DNA of 64,000 nucleotides from Flavobacterium petrolei (lineage in GTDB: Bacteria > Bacteroidota > Bacteroidia > Flavobacteriales > Flavobacteriaceae), in the NCBI RefSeq assembly GCF_003314435.2, contig NZ_QNVY02000001.1, positions 992,001 through 1,056,000 on the forward strand, in the 5' to 3' direction. The notes beneath the pieces were generated by a model. It saw only the letters and a program-made list of their open reading frames with translations. It searched no databases and was not told where the DNA came from. Position numbers and translations under genes: made by a program. Shown piece by piece: positions 38,210-46,829 of this stretch; the first letter of the stretch is position 1, and each line of letters starts with the position of its first letter.

Positions 38210-39415
38210 TTAATTTGAGTTTTTGCTTTTCACTTTGCTTGATTTTTCAATAATGTCGCTAAACGCTATCGCTCTGCTCTCCCACGAATTAAGTTTGGCA
38301 AATTCAATTCGTTCATTAATTAGTTCGTTTGTATCGTTTTTTAATTCATTTTCAATAGATCCTTTAAAAAGTTCCTTGGTTTCGGCAGTTTTTACTATCG
38401 ATTTAAAATCACTTAAATTCGCAAAAGCTGTCATAACCACAGGGACACCAACCGCTAAATATTCATTAATTTTTAATGGATAGATATTTTTGTTCACTTC
38501 ATTCATTTTATAAGGAATGATTCCCAAATCATATTTGGCCAGTAATTGAGGGACTTCATGTGCTTGTACTGATTTAAAAAATGCTACATTTTTATATTGA
38601 GACAAACGGTCTTGAATGTCATGGTTTAATAAATATCCTGTAAACTCAAAGAGTACATGAGGTAATTCTTTGATGGCATATTCCATAATAGCGATATCAA
38701 ATCGAAAATCTAAGGTTCCAATGTATCCTACCTTTTTTACAGTTGCGATACTTGAAACCGCGTTTTTTGAATGAGGTGCAAATAACTTAAAATCAACTCC
38801 ATTTTTAACTACAAAACTGTTAGGGTTCAGTTTTTTCTTTTCAGAATTTAGATAATCGGAAGTAGTTATAATGCAATCTACTTCTTTGCAAAATTGTTTT
38901 TCAATGTTGTAAATTCTTGAATTATGCCTCTGTGTATCCATACCATCATAACAGTAGTAAATAGTTAAAAATTCATTTAAGTTATTAATCATGGGTAGGC
39001 CGTACATGGGATTATAGGCCGTAATAATTATGGGGTTATCTAATTTTAACTTCTTAATCGTTTGACGGAGTTGGTTTTTATAAATAAATGTATTGATTCT
39101 AAATACTTTTCTAAAAACAGATTCGTTCCCAATAAAGTCAACTGGCAATACAGGTGGCATTACTAAATGTTTTACAATGGCTCCGGTATCTGTTTTCTCG
39201 TCTTTTATTCTTTTTTTAAAGCCCAGCATTCGAGACACTTGTGCTTTTTGTTTTCCTAGAACTGAAAAGATAACATCTTTGACAGTAAAAGGATATTCTA
39301 CAAAAACAATTGTATTCTTTTCTGCTAAAAGTGACAACAATTGAACTGTAGACTTGGTGAATTCGCCATGCCAAGTGGTTTGTGATATACAAATGATGTT
39401 TTTCCCTTCAATCAT
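38210..39415 (-). CDS. Glycosyltransferase, GT-B fold (TuaH-like)
   Basis: The 401-residue cytoplasmic protein has two Rossmann-like halves without membrane helices. The N-terminal half starts NIICISQTTWHGEFTKS. IYYCYDGMDTQRH and DCIITTSDYLNSEKKK resemble the middle of TuaH-type transferases, and VVKNGVDFKLFAPHS opens the C-terminal donor domain with YDLGIIPYKMNEVNKNIYPLK near the nucleotide-sugar site. It probably adds one sugar to the exopolysaccharide unit. It lies six bases from the previous gene, consistent with a tight operon. Donor and linkage cannot be read. Confidence 0.75.
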   Translation of the reverse strand: MIEGKNIICISQTTWHGEFTKSTVQLLSLLAEKNTIVFVEYPFTVKDVIFSVLGKQKAQVSRMLGFKKRIKDEKTDTGAIVKHLVMPPVLPVDFIGNESVFRKVFRINTFIYKNQLRQTIKKLKLDNPIIITAYNPMYGLPMINNLNEFLTIYYCYDGMDTQRHNSRIYNIEKQFCKEVDCIITTSDYLNSEKKKLNPNSFVVKNGVDFKLFAPHSKNAVSSIATVKKVGYIGTLDFRFDIAIMEYAIKELPHVLFEFTGYLLNHDIQDRLSQYKNVAFFKSVQAHEVPQLLAKYDLGIIPYKMNEVNKNIYPLKINEYLAVGVPVVMTAFANLSDFKSIVKTAETKELFKGSIENELKNDTNELINERIEFAKLNSWESRAIAFSDIIEKSSKVKSKNSN

Positions 39416-39421
39416 GATTTA

Positions 39422-40582
39422 TTATTTTTTAGAATGTTCAGCATGAATTAATTCATATAGCTTGAGATACTCTTTTGCCATATTTCTCCAAGAAAATTGT
39501 TTACTTCTTTCTAAGCCTTTATCGCAAAGTGATTTTCTATACCCATCATTATTTAAAATTTCAATAAGGCCTTGGGTAATCTCTTCAGGATGTAATGGGT
39601 TTATAATGTGGGCTGCATCAGCTGCAATCTCAGGCATTGATGAGGTGTTTGATGTAATGACGGGAACATTACAAGACATCGCTTCCAGCATAGGAATTCC
39701 AAAACTTTCCCTTAGCGAAGGATATAAAAAAACATCGCATTGCGAATATATAGCGGGTAAATCGGTATTGGTGACGTATCCTGTTAATACGATATGACTA
39801 ATAAGAGCGGTGTCATCAATCTCAACTAATAATTTATTCAGTTCTATTTTATCATAATCAAGCATAACCAATTTGTGGTTGGATTTTGTTTGCTTTAAAA
39901 AGTCTGAAAATGCTTTTAACGTTCCTTTTGTATTTTTTTTAGGGTCTGTATTTCCAAGAAAAAAGAAATAATTATCGGGTAATTTATATTTTTCTTTGAT
40001 TCGTTTTAGCTCTTGAGTGTCCGTAACGGGCTTGAAATGTTCGCTTACACCATTGTAAATGGCGTCAAGTTTACCATCACCTTTGATTTTGAAGAATTCA
40101 CCAATACGGTTTTTCTCAAAATGAGATACTGTAATTACTTTTTCACTGTTTTTTACGACGCGTGGTACAACTAATTTTCTATATATATTTCCAAATTTTT
40201 GATACGTACTTGCACTACTTTTTAAAATGGTTAAATAGCTGCTTTCCATGTAAATGATATCATGTAAAATAGTTATTAATGGTGTTTTTAAAAAAAAAGG
40301 TGCTGTATTACTGGTACAATGCAAGATGTCACAACCATATTTTAGTGCGGCCTGTGGTAATGCTAATTGTTCCCAAATAGGATATGGGCTGCCTTTTAAT
40401 TCAATGATTTTAAAGTTAGCCGTTTCTTTAAGGGCTAATCGATCTTCATCTGGTTTTACAAAAATGTAATATTCATTTTCATGGTCTAAATCTTGGAGGT
40501 TCTTTATTAGCTCTAAAGCAACCATATCCATACCATGTTTCTTTTTTCGAAAAAGTCTTTGTCCTTCAATACCTATTTTCAT
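39422..40582 (-). CDS. Glycosyltransferase, family 4
   Basis: The 386-residue GT-B enzyme has the GT4 hallmarks: MKIGIEGQRLFRKKKHGMD at the N-terminus, VITVSHFEKNRI, the start of the donor domain YNGVSEHFKP, FLGNTDPKKNTKG in the phosphate-binding region, and the EX7E motif in ESFGIPMLEAMSC (about residues 305-317). Such enzymes usually transfer mannose, glucose or related sugars with retention. It belongs to the exopolysaccharide operon with gaps of six and four bases to its neighbours, suggesting coupled translation. Confidence 0.88.
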   Translation of the reverse strand: MKIGIEGQRLFRKKKHGMDMVALELIKNLQDLDHENEYYIFVKPDEDRLALKETANFKIIELKGSPYPIWEQLALPQAALKYGCDILHCTSNTAPFFLKTPLITILHDIIYMESSYLTILKSSASTYQKFGNIYRKLVVPRVVKNSEKVITVSHFEKNRIGEFFKIKGDGKLDAIYNGVSEHFKPVTDTQELKRIKEKYKLPDNYFFFLGNTDPKKNTKGTLKAFSDFLKQTKSNHKLVMLDYDKIELNKLLVEIDDTALISHIVLTGYVTNTDLPAIYSQCDVFLYPSLRESFGIPMLEAMSCNVPVITSNTSSMPEIAADAAHIINPLHPEEITQGLIEILNNDGYRKSLCDKGLERSKQFSWRNMAKEYLKLYELIHAEHSKK

Positions 40583-40586
40583 AATA

Positions 40587-41669
40587 TTATTTTTTTATCG
40601 GTTGATTTAAAAAATGACTCATAAGACTATTTTTAATTTTAGGATATATTATGACTTCTATTAGATATGAAAACGTAAACATCAAAATAATGTAGAGTAC
40701 ATATTCTAAGATCTTATTATTTAGAAAATTTAAATAAGTTGCTTCTATAACTAGGTAATGGTGAGATATATAGACAACATAGGAGAAGGGTGCTAAATAC
40801 TTAAATATTCCGAACACCGCATTAAAACCAAACCAATTGAAATTGTTCCAAATAATAGCACCAAGTATTGCCAAGAAGGCAAAAACAAAATTTCTTAATT
40901 CAATAAAAGGATAAGCCACCAAAGGGTAGTCGTACACCTTAGTATATCCAAAGTTTAGGTAGAAATTGATTCCTAAAAGCCCTATTATTGTTAGTAGAAG
41001 GTAAGTCTGCATTGCAATTGTTTTAAAGCTGTAAACACCTCTTTTTAGATAAATTTCTGCGAATTGGACACCTACCCACCAAATAGCAAAATACATTAGT
41101 ATCCTGTTCAAGAAAAAGGGGTAAATAAGATAGGATATGGTAGCTATAATAGTAATCATTGTAACCCAAGAATTAATTTTAGCGGGTGCTATTTTTTTAG
41201 CTAAAACGATAAAAGTCATGTAAAACCACCACTCATAGGACAAGGACCAAAGCACACCATTTCCCATATAAACCGCAGAAATAACATTTGGCTTTAGCGA
41301 AATGACATCTTGGAGCATAAAAATATTGCCTAAAAGAGTACTCCAATCTGGATCAGCCAAGCCACTTTCTTTATAACTTTTTATACCATAGGCCAATAAG
41401 AATATAAAAAAGAGTGGGATATAAATTCTTAAAAGACGTTTTAAAAAATAATTTTTAAATGATTTATCTGTTGATTTTTCCCATGAATACTTGATAACAA
41501 AACCACTTAAGATAAAAAACATAATGACTGCCTCTGAACCAAAGCGAAAAAGAAGTCCAATATTTAGACCTAAAAGAAATATTTTTTGAGGGAGCAGATG
41601 AAAAAGCACTACATAGAGTGCGCAAAAGCCACGAAGGGACTCTAATTTTTCTATCTCTTTATTTTTCAT
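40587..41669 (-). CDS. Acyltransferase 3 family membrane protein
   Basis: The 360-residue protein has about ten transmembrane helices and the family opening EKLESLRGFCALYVVLFHL with the conserved R and H that form the active site. Further signs are SGFVIKYSW and LWSLSYEWWFYM. Members O-acetylate or otherwise acylate sugars at the membrane, so it probably modifies the exopolysaccharide or its lipid-linked unit. It sits among glycosyltransferase genes of the operon. The acyl group and target sugar are unknown. Confidence 0.88.
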   Translation of the reverse strand: MKNKEIEKLESLRGFCALYVVLFHLLPQKIFLLGLNIGLLFRFGSEAVIMFFILSGFVIKYSWEKSTDKSFKNYFLKRLLRIYIPLFFIFLLAYGIKSYKESGLADPDWSTLLGNIFMLQDVISLKPNVISAVYMGNGVLWSLSYEWWFYMTFIVLAKKIAPAKINSWVTMITIIATISYLIYPFFLNRILMYFAIWWVGVQFAEIYLKRGVYSFKTIAMQTYLLLTIIGLLGINFYLNFGYTKVYDYPLVAYPFIELRNFVFAFLAILGAIIWNNFNWFGFNAVFGIFKYLAPFSYVVYISHHYLVIEATYLNFLNNKILEYVLYIILMFTFSYLIEVIIYPKIKNSLMSHFLNQPIKK

Positions 41670-41711
41670 TCTTTATTTTTCATTCTTTATTTTTGAGGCT
41701 TTTCTATGAAA

Positions 41712-42914
41712 TTATTTTGAATTTATCTCTTCTGAATTCGATGTATGTTGCGTATGAATGAATGTTTTATTGGCTCCTTTTATTTTAAGGAGAGACAATA
41801 ACATCATCAACATTCCTTTTGGTAAACGAGCTAAAGCATTCAATGTTTTTAAATTATAAAATGATTTTGGCACCGAAAATACAAAAGACAATACACAGGC
41901 TACAGCTAATAAGACCCAATAATTGGTTAGAGGTACCGGATTATCCAAAAAGTAATTCGTTAATATAAAACAGAAGCTACAAAGCATAACAGCACCTAAT
42001 AATAATATTCTGGGCGGTTGGATAAATTGGATAGCCTTGTCAAAATAATCGATATTGCCTTTAAGGATTAAATTTTTAAAGGCACTTACAATATCTTTCT
42101 TGAAATAATGCAATTGTGCAGAAAGCCATCTGCGGCGTTGGTTGCCAAACACCTCCGATTTTTGAATTTTTTCATCATAAACAAGAGCGTCATCGAGGTA
42201 AACGATCTTACGGCCTTCTTTTAGCATTTTTAATTCGATCTCTTTATCAAAGCCTCCAACTGCAGTTACAGTAGACATAAGTGTTTTGAAATAATTGTAT
42301 CTAAAAGCCATTCCAGAGCCAATTATTGCTGATGAAAGCCCTAATACTCTGTGTCCTTTTCTGAAAATATTATTATTTATTTCTTCGCTAATAGCATCGA
42401 GTACTGCCCAAGAGTTATTGGTGTTTTTTGCAGTTCTATGACCTTGAACCGCAATAATATCATATTCGAAAGCGGCATTAATTTTCTTTAAAAAATCAGT
42501 TTCCATCACATTATCTGCATCCAAAACTACAGCAATATCATACTCTCTCTCAAGAGTAGCCATGGCTTTATTTAAAGCTTTTGATTTGGTGCTTTTGTCA
42601 AAACTCACCTCAATTAATTGTATCGGCAGGGTTTTTAGGGTGTTTAACGTTTCTTGTTGGAAAGAATCGGCAATGATAACAACATCATATCGATCTGAAG
42701 GATAGTCTTGTTGTAAAGCTATATTTGCCACATCAAGAATTACTCCATCTTCTTTGTATCCAGGAATAAGCACAGCAATTTTTTTTATATTCCCATTATC
42801 AACATATTTTTTTTGTTTATAAAGTAAACTTGCTATTGAAAATACTAAAATATATAAAGTCGCTAAACCGAGAAGGGTTAATATAATAATTTGTATAATG
42901 TTTAATACTAGCAT
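41712..42914 (-). CDS. Membrane glycosyltransferase, family 2
   Basis: The 400-residue protein has an N-terminal membrane helix (about residues 5-28), a GT-A domain and two to three C-terminal helices. Landmarks are IAVLIPGYKEDGVILD, VVIIADSFQQETL, the metal site VVLDADNVMETDFL, and NQRRRWLSAQLHY, which matches the QxxRW acceptor/processivity motif. That motif is known from chain-building GT2 enzymes such as cellulose and hyaluronan synthases, so this enzyme may be processive or simply related. It belongs to the exopolysaccharide operon. Donor unknown. Confidence 0.87.
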   Translation of the reverse strand: MLVLNIIQIIILTLLGLATLYILVFSIASLLYKQKKYVDNGNIKKIAVLIPGYKEDGVILDVANIALQQDYPSDRYDVVIIADSFQQETLNTLKTLPIQLIEVSFDKSTKSKALNKAMATLEREYDIAVVLDADNVMETDFLKKINAAFEYDIIAVQGHRTAKNTNNSWAVLDAISEEINNNIFRKGHRVLGLSSAIIGSGMAFRYNYFKTLMSTVTAVGGFDKEIELKMLKEGRKIVYLDDALVYDEKIQKSEVFGNQRRRWLSAQLHYFKKDIVSAFKNLILKGNIDYFDKAIQFIQPPRILLLGAVMLCSFCFILTNYFLDNPVPLTNYWVLLAVACVLSFVFSVPKSFYNLKTLNALARLPKGMLMMLLSLLKIKGANKTFIHTQHTSNSEEINSK

Positions 42915-42961
42915 AATATATATTTATTAGTAATGGGGTAATGCCTAAGATTGATTAAATT

Positions 42962-43900
42962 CTATCTTAAATTTCTTATTTTGTTTCTAATCTTTAACGC
43001 GTATTCTCTTAAAAAGGGTAGGTGTTTTCCACTTTTTAGATTGTACATAAAAGACTCTGATTCGAAAATCATTTCAAAATTAGCGGTACACAATACGGGT
43101 TTTTTTGATATTCTATTAATCTCAATGGCTTGAATTAATTCACTTTCTATAAACAAAACATAAGGTTTAGACAGATAGGCTTTCGCTTTATGATCGCCAT
43201 GATTATTGGCACGTTGTCTAGCCTCCATATTTGGTAAATCAAGCATTACCAAATCATTATATTTGATGTTGTTCGCTTCTAACCAAATTTCTGTTTCTTT
43301 CCTATATTTTTCTAAACGAGAGGTAACAATAGTTCCTATTTTACTTCCTGGAATAAATAGAGGTGGTGCATTTAATATGAAATCAGTGTACTTTTCTCCG
43401 TCATCATTTTGTTCTGGTAACGGGTCTGGGCACAGCACGCCATCTATATCAAAACAAGCTTTCTCCAAGGTGGTATGATTGAGTATATTCCACTGAAAAT
43501 ACCTTGGTAAGGGCACTATTTCAAAATAATAGTCTACCATTTTTTCCTTACCAGGAATCACATAGATTGCGCAATATTTTATATCAAATTTATCTTCCAG
43601 ATGCTTTAGCGTTTCTTTAACCTCTATCATGGCAGAACCAGAAGCGATGCTGTCATCGACTACCAACACTTTTTTATGTTCGCCAGAATCAAAAAACTGA
43701 CTTCTGGCTCCCGCTTTGTAGATGTGCCCATTCAAAAACGAATCGATATCAGTATAAGGCCTGTTGAGGTATAAGGATAATAAATTAGCAGGTAACATTC
43801 CGCTTCTTGGTACACCAACAATTAGATCAAAATCACGAGGAATTATACTTAATTTTTGAAGTATGATATCATTTAAATTTTTTATATTTCTGTAATTCAT
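42962..43900 (-). CDS. Phosphoribosyltransferase-HAD phosphatase fusion, candidate ribofuranosyltransferase
   Basis: The 312-residue protein joins two domains. Residues about 1-135 are a type I phosphoribosyltransferase with the pyrophosphate loop VGVPRSGMLPA (28-38) and the PRPP loop VLVVDDSIASGSAM (78-91). Residues about 145-285 are a HAD-type phosphatase with the catalytic DxD in FDIDGVLCPDP (D151, D153), a TSR motif II (193-195), lysines near 238-240, and a motif IV that reads FIESE rather than the usual acidic pair. In some bacterial polysaccharide pathways a two-domain enzyme places ribose-5-phosphate from PRPP on the glycan and then removes the phosphate. Its place among glycosyltransferase genes makes that role likely; a nucleotide-salvage role is the alternative. 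Confidence 0.75.
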   Translation of the reverse strand: MNYRNIKNLNDIILQKLSIIPRDFDLIVGVPRSGMLPANLLSLYLNRPYTDIDSFLNGHIYKAGARSQFFDSGEHKKVLVVDDSIASGSAMIEVKETLKHLEDKFDIKYCAIYVIPGKEKMVDYYFEIVPLPRYFQWNILNHTTLEKACFDIDGVLCPDPLPEQNDDGEKYTDFILNAPPLFIPGSKIGTIVTSRLEKYRKETEIWLEANNIKYNDLVMLDLPNMEARQRANNHGDHKAKAYLSKPYVLFIESELIQAIEINRISKKPVLCTANFEMIFESESFMYNLKSGKHLPFLREYALKIRNKIRNLR

Positions 43901-43947
43901 AGTTTTCGGTTTAAGAGTGCTTAGTCAGTTTTAGCAGTTTGTTTGTG

Positions 43948-45429
43948 TTATGATTCGTTCAATAGGTTTTGATTTAACTCATTTTCCTTTTCAAGTACTT
44001 CAGTATTTAAAATTATAGCCATAGTTGCATAAATTAAAAGCGCAGTTGGCATTTGCCCCAAAACGGCATTTCCATAGGAGGCTACCATGATTCCGGCCAT
44101 TCCTGCTATTAGTGCTGATATTTTATATTTTAAAATGGGATCTTTTATCTTAAACATAACAATGAGACTCGCTTTGATCATTACATAAAAGAGGATTCCT
44201 AAATGAAGTAATAAGCCCACAATTCCTTCTTCTACCCAAATCAAAACGTACCAGCTATCAGTCGCGACATTAGAAAGGAAAGCATTCGGCAAATATTTTT
44301 GCGCTTTTGTACCTCCATGACCAATTCCTCCTCCAAATGGCCTTGATGATAAGTAGCTTTTAAGTATTTTTTGGTTATCAATCCGTACTTGTAAGGAGGC
44401 ATCATTAGGATCAAAAGCCGTTCGCATCCTTCGTACTTGCGCATTTCCTTGGGCGATGGTGGTGTATTTAAAGAAAACAAAAAGAAGCATTAAAAATGTT
44501 ACCCCTATGATAATCACCTTTATGTTTTTACTTAACACAAAATAGGTCATAAATCCAACTATAGGTACACTTAGAGCACCTCTAGTACCAGAGATAACCA
44601 TACCATAGATTCCTAAAAGTCCAACAAAAATGAAAAAGAACTTAGATAGTGATTTGCTTTGAGACATAGCATATATCAAAAACACAACACCACTATAGCC
44701 TTGATTAGCTCCAAATTGTCCTGCATCGCTATAAAATGAAAATACTCTTAATTTTCCAAAGAGTATATGTGTTTTGTAACTTCCTTCGTTTAGCCATTCT
44801 TGTTCTGCGAAATCAACGCCCATCGTCATTTGCATAATTCCTTTAAGCGTACCTAGGATGGAAAAAAAAGCCCAGACATATAAAAATGCTTCTAGCTTTT
44901 TGTTTGTGTCTATAAACAGCAGCGTTAGGGGAACAAAAAGTAAAGGGTAGAAAGCAATACCTCGCCCTGAAATCCATGCTTGTATGCTTCTGGCTTCTGG
45001 ATTAATGATTTCAAAAAGGGAATATCCAAACCATAGAATACAGAGGAATGTAATATCCTTTTTTGCAGGAGTCCAGTTTATCTTCTCCTTGAACTTATTC
45101 ATGAATAGTGCAATGTAGGTCAAAACAAGTATCCCGTCTATTCCAAACCCTAGCGGAAGCCCTTTTATATATCTTCCAATGCCTAATAGGAGAAAATTTA
45201 AAGCGATGGCAGTATAAAAACCAATTATTGGATAACAGAATAAATAATATAAAAATACAGATCCAATTAGTAGTGCAAGCACTAAAATAATCCCTAAGAT
45301 CCCAAGCTTGACTACGAGCAGTCCAACGATTGAAAGCAAAGCAAAAAGCAACAGTAAATACCCAGGTTTGGATAAATTCATTGATCCTGAATAGTTTTCA
45401 AAGGGATTTATGTTATTGTGCGCACTCAT
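43948..45429 (-). CDS. O-antigen polymerase/ligase-like membrane protein (Wzy-like)
   Basis: The 493-residue protein has about eleven to twelve hydrophobic segments and a large periplasmic loop region around residues 335-385. The signature MVISGTRGALSVPIVGF and the later PFGGGIGHGGTKAQKYLPN are typical of the Wzy_C/O-antigen ligase family. In a Wzx/Wzy pathway it would join lipid-linked repeat units into the long chain at the periplasmic face. It lies between the flippase gene (six bases away) and the phosphoribosyltransferase-HAD gene. It could instead be a ligase, but a co-polymerase and flippase next door favour polymerase. Confidence 0.82.
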   Translation of the reverse strand: MSAHNNINPFENYSGSMNLSKPGYLLLLFALLSIVGLLVVKLGILGIILVLALLIGSVFLYYLFCYPIIGFYTAIALNFLLLGIGRYIKGLPLGFGIDGILVLTYIALFMNKFKEKINWTPAKKDITFLCILWFGYSLFEIINPEARSIQAWISGRGIAFYPLLFVPLTLLFIDTNKKLEAFLYVWAFFSILGTLKGIMQMTMGVDFAEQEWLNEGSYKTHILFGKLRVFSFYSDAGQFGANQGYSGVVFLIYAMSQSKSLSKFFFIFVGLLGIYGMVISGTRGALSVPIVGFMTYFVLSKNIKVIIIGVTFLMLLFVFFKYTTIAQGNAQVRRMRTAFDPNDASLQVRIDNQKILKSYLSSRPFGGGIGHGGTKAQKYLPNAFLSNVATDSWYVLIWVEEGIVGLLLHLGILFYVMIKASLIVMFKIKDPILKYKISALIAGMAGIMVASYGNAVLGQMPTALLIYATMAIILNTEVLEKENELNQNLLNES

Positions 45430-45435
45430 TGCTTA

Positions 45436-46818
45436 TTAGTGTTTTTCTATTTTGACACAACTTTCGTATCGATTATGTGTCAGTTTATTAAATAGTGAGA
45501 TATAAAATACTACACCTTTGGTGAAAATTGCTTTGTATGATAAGGATAACTCCTTATCGAGAAAGTACATGCCCATCCAAATTCCAAGAATAGTGAAAAT
45601 GATGGAGGCTATGGCTACTAGAATTAAAGATTTAAATATAAATATAGCGACTAAATCTCCAATTACATTTGCCAGTACCATAACAAAAACTTTAATGGCA
45701 TTAATTTTAGGTTTATTAATACTGTCTAAACCAACGCCTGTCATCCTGTCTATAGGCAGTAATAATCCATAGATGGAAAAAACTCTAACAATAGCAACAA
45801 CATTAAACCCTGTTATTGGATCCGTTTTTAAATATTGGTGACCACTTATGACAATTACAAAGAATTCAGCAAATACAAATGTGACTAAACTTATCCCCAC
45901 AAAAAGATACGTTAAAGCCCCTGAATAGGTATAAAATAAGCTTTTTACTTCATCAATTTGATGGTGTAAACTAGCTTTTGACATCTTAGGAAAAGCCGTA
46001 GCAACAAAACTACGCAAAGGGATTTGTTGCAACTCAGTAAGCTTTAAAGGAATGCTGTAAAGAGCAACAGCGGCGCTACCCAAAGGACTTAAACTGATAA
46101 TTAGCGTATCTACACTTCGTAATAAATTGGTTCCTATAAGAGTAAAGGTGGTGTATTTGCCAAAATGCAATAAAGTTTTATTCGTTTCTATACTAGCTTT
46201 ATTAATAAGAAGTATACCATCCCAATCTAACATAAAACTTACTATGGATGTACCCGAATTTACGATAAGTAAGCCTATAACTAACTGGTTTAGGCTTAAA
46301 TTTAAAATCAAAAAATGGACTAATATTATTAAAAAGAAGCACCCGCTATTTACTGCTTTCAACGCTAAAATTTGCATATACTTTCTATCGGCTTGAAGTA
46401 CAACTAATGCAATATTCCAAGGAAGATTTAAAAAGGCTAGTAAAGGATACCAGGTGAAAAACATATTATATCCCGAATTTTGAATTGCCTCAGGAAATAA
46501 TAATTTACAAACGATCAATAGTACCGCTACTAAAAGGGTTGCGCCTAAGCTTATTAGAGCGTTAGAACCTATAAGTTTAACTCTCGATGCAGCATCAGCT
46601 CCAGAAAGATACCGAATTAAACCAGTATTAGTAATGCCAAATCGAAACATTTCAACAAACGATCCGGCGGCCATAAACAAAACCCACTCACCAAATACTT
46701 CCAATGATAAGCTTCTGGCAAGCAAAGCAAATCCACCAATGCCTAAAATAGCAATCACAACATTTCCTGATAATGAGAGGAAATTGTCTTCTTTCACTAT
46801 TTTTTTGAGTGTTTTCAT
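45436..46818 (-). CDS. Polysaccharide flippase (Wzx-like, MOP superfamily)
   Basis: The 460-residue protein has about twelve transmembrane helices and the Wzx/RfbX layout. It opens NFLSLSGNVVIAILGIGGF followed by LLARSLSLEVFGEW, the typical first helices of polysaccharide flippases, and LYSIPLKLTELQQIPLRSF midway. It should move the lipid-linked repeat unit across the inner membrane. It follows the co-polymerase gene by 11 bases and precedes the polymerase gene by six, which is the standard Wzx/Wzy group. Confidence 0.86.
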   Translation of the reverse strand: MKTLKKIVKEDNFLSLSGNVVIAILGIGGFALLARSLSLEVFGEWVLFMAAGSFVEMFRFGITNTGLIRYLSGADAASRVKLIGSNALISLGATLLVAVLLIVCKLLFPEAIQNSGYNMFFTWYPLLAFLNLPWNIALVVLQADRKYMQILALKAVNSGCFFLIILVHFLILNLSLNQLVIGLLIVNSGTSIVSFMLDWDGILLINKASIETNKTLLHFGKYTTFTLIGTNLLRSVDTLIISLSPLGSAAVALYSIPLKLTELQQIPLRSFVATAFPKMSKASLHHQIDEVKSLFYTYSGALTYLFVGISLVTFVFAEFFVIVISGHQYLKTDPITGFNVVAIVRVFSIYGLLLPIDRMTGVGLDSINKPKINAIKVFVMVLANVIGDLVAIFIFKSLILVAIASIIFTILGIWMGMYFLDKELSLSYKAIFTKGVVFYISLFNKLTHNRYESCVKIEKH

Positions 46819-46829
46819 TTATAGCTTGA

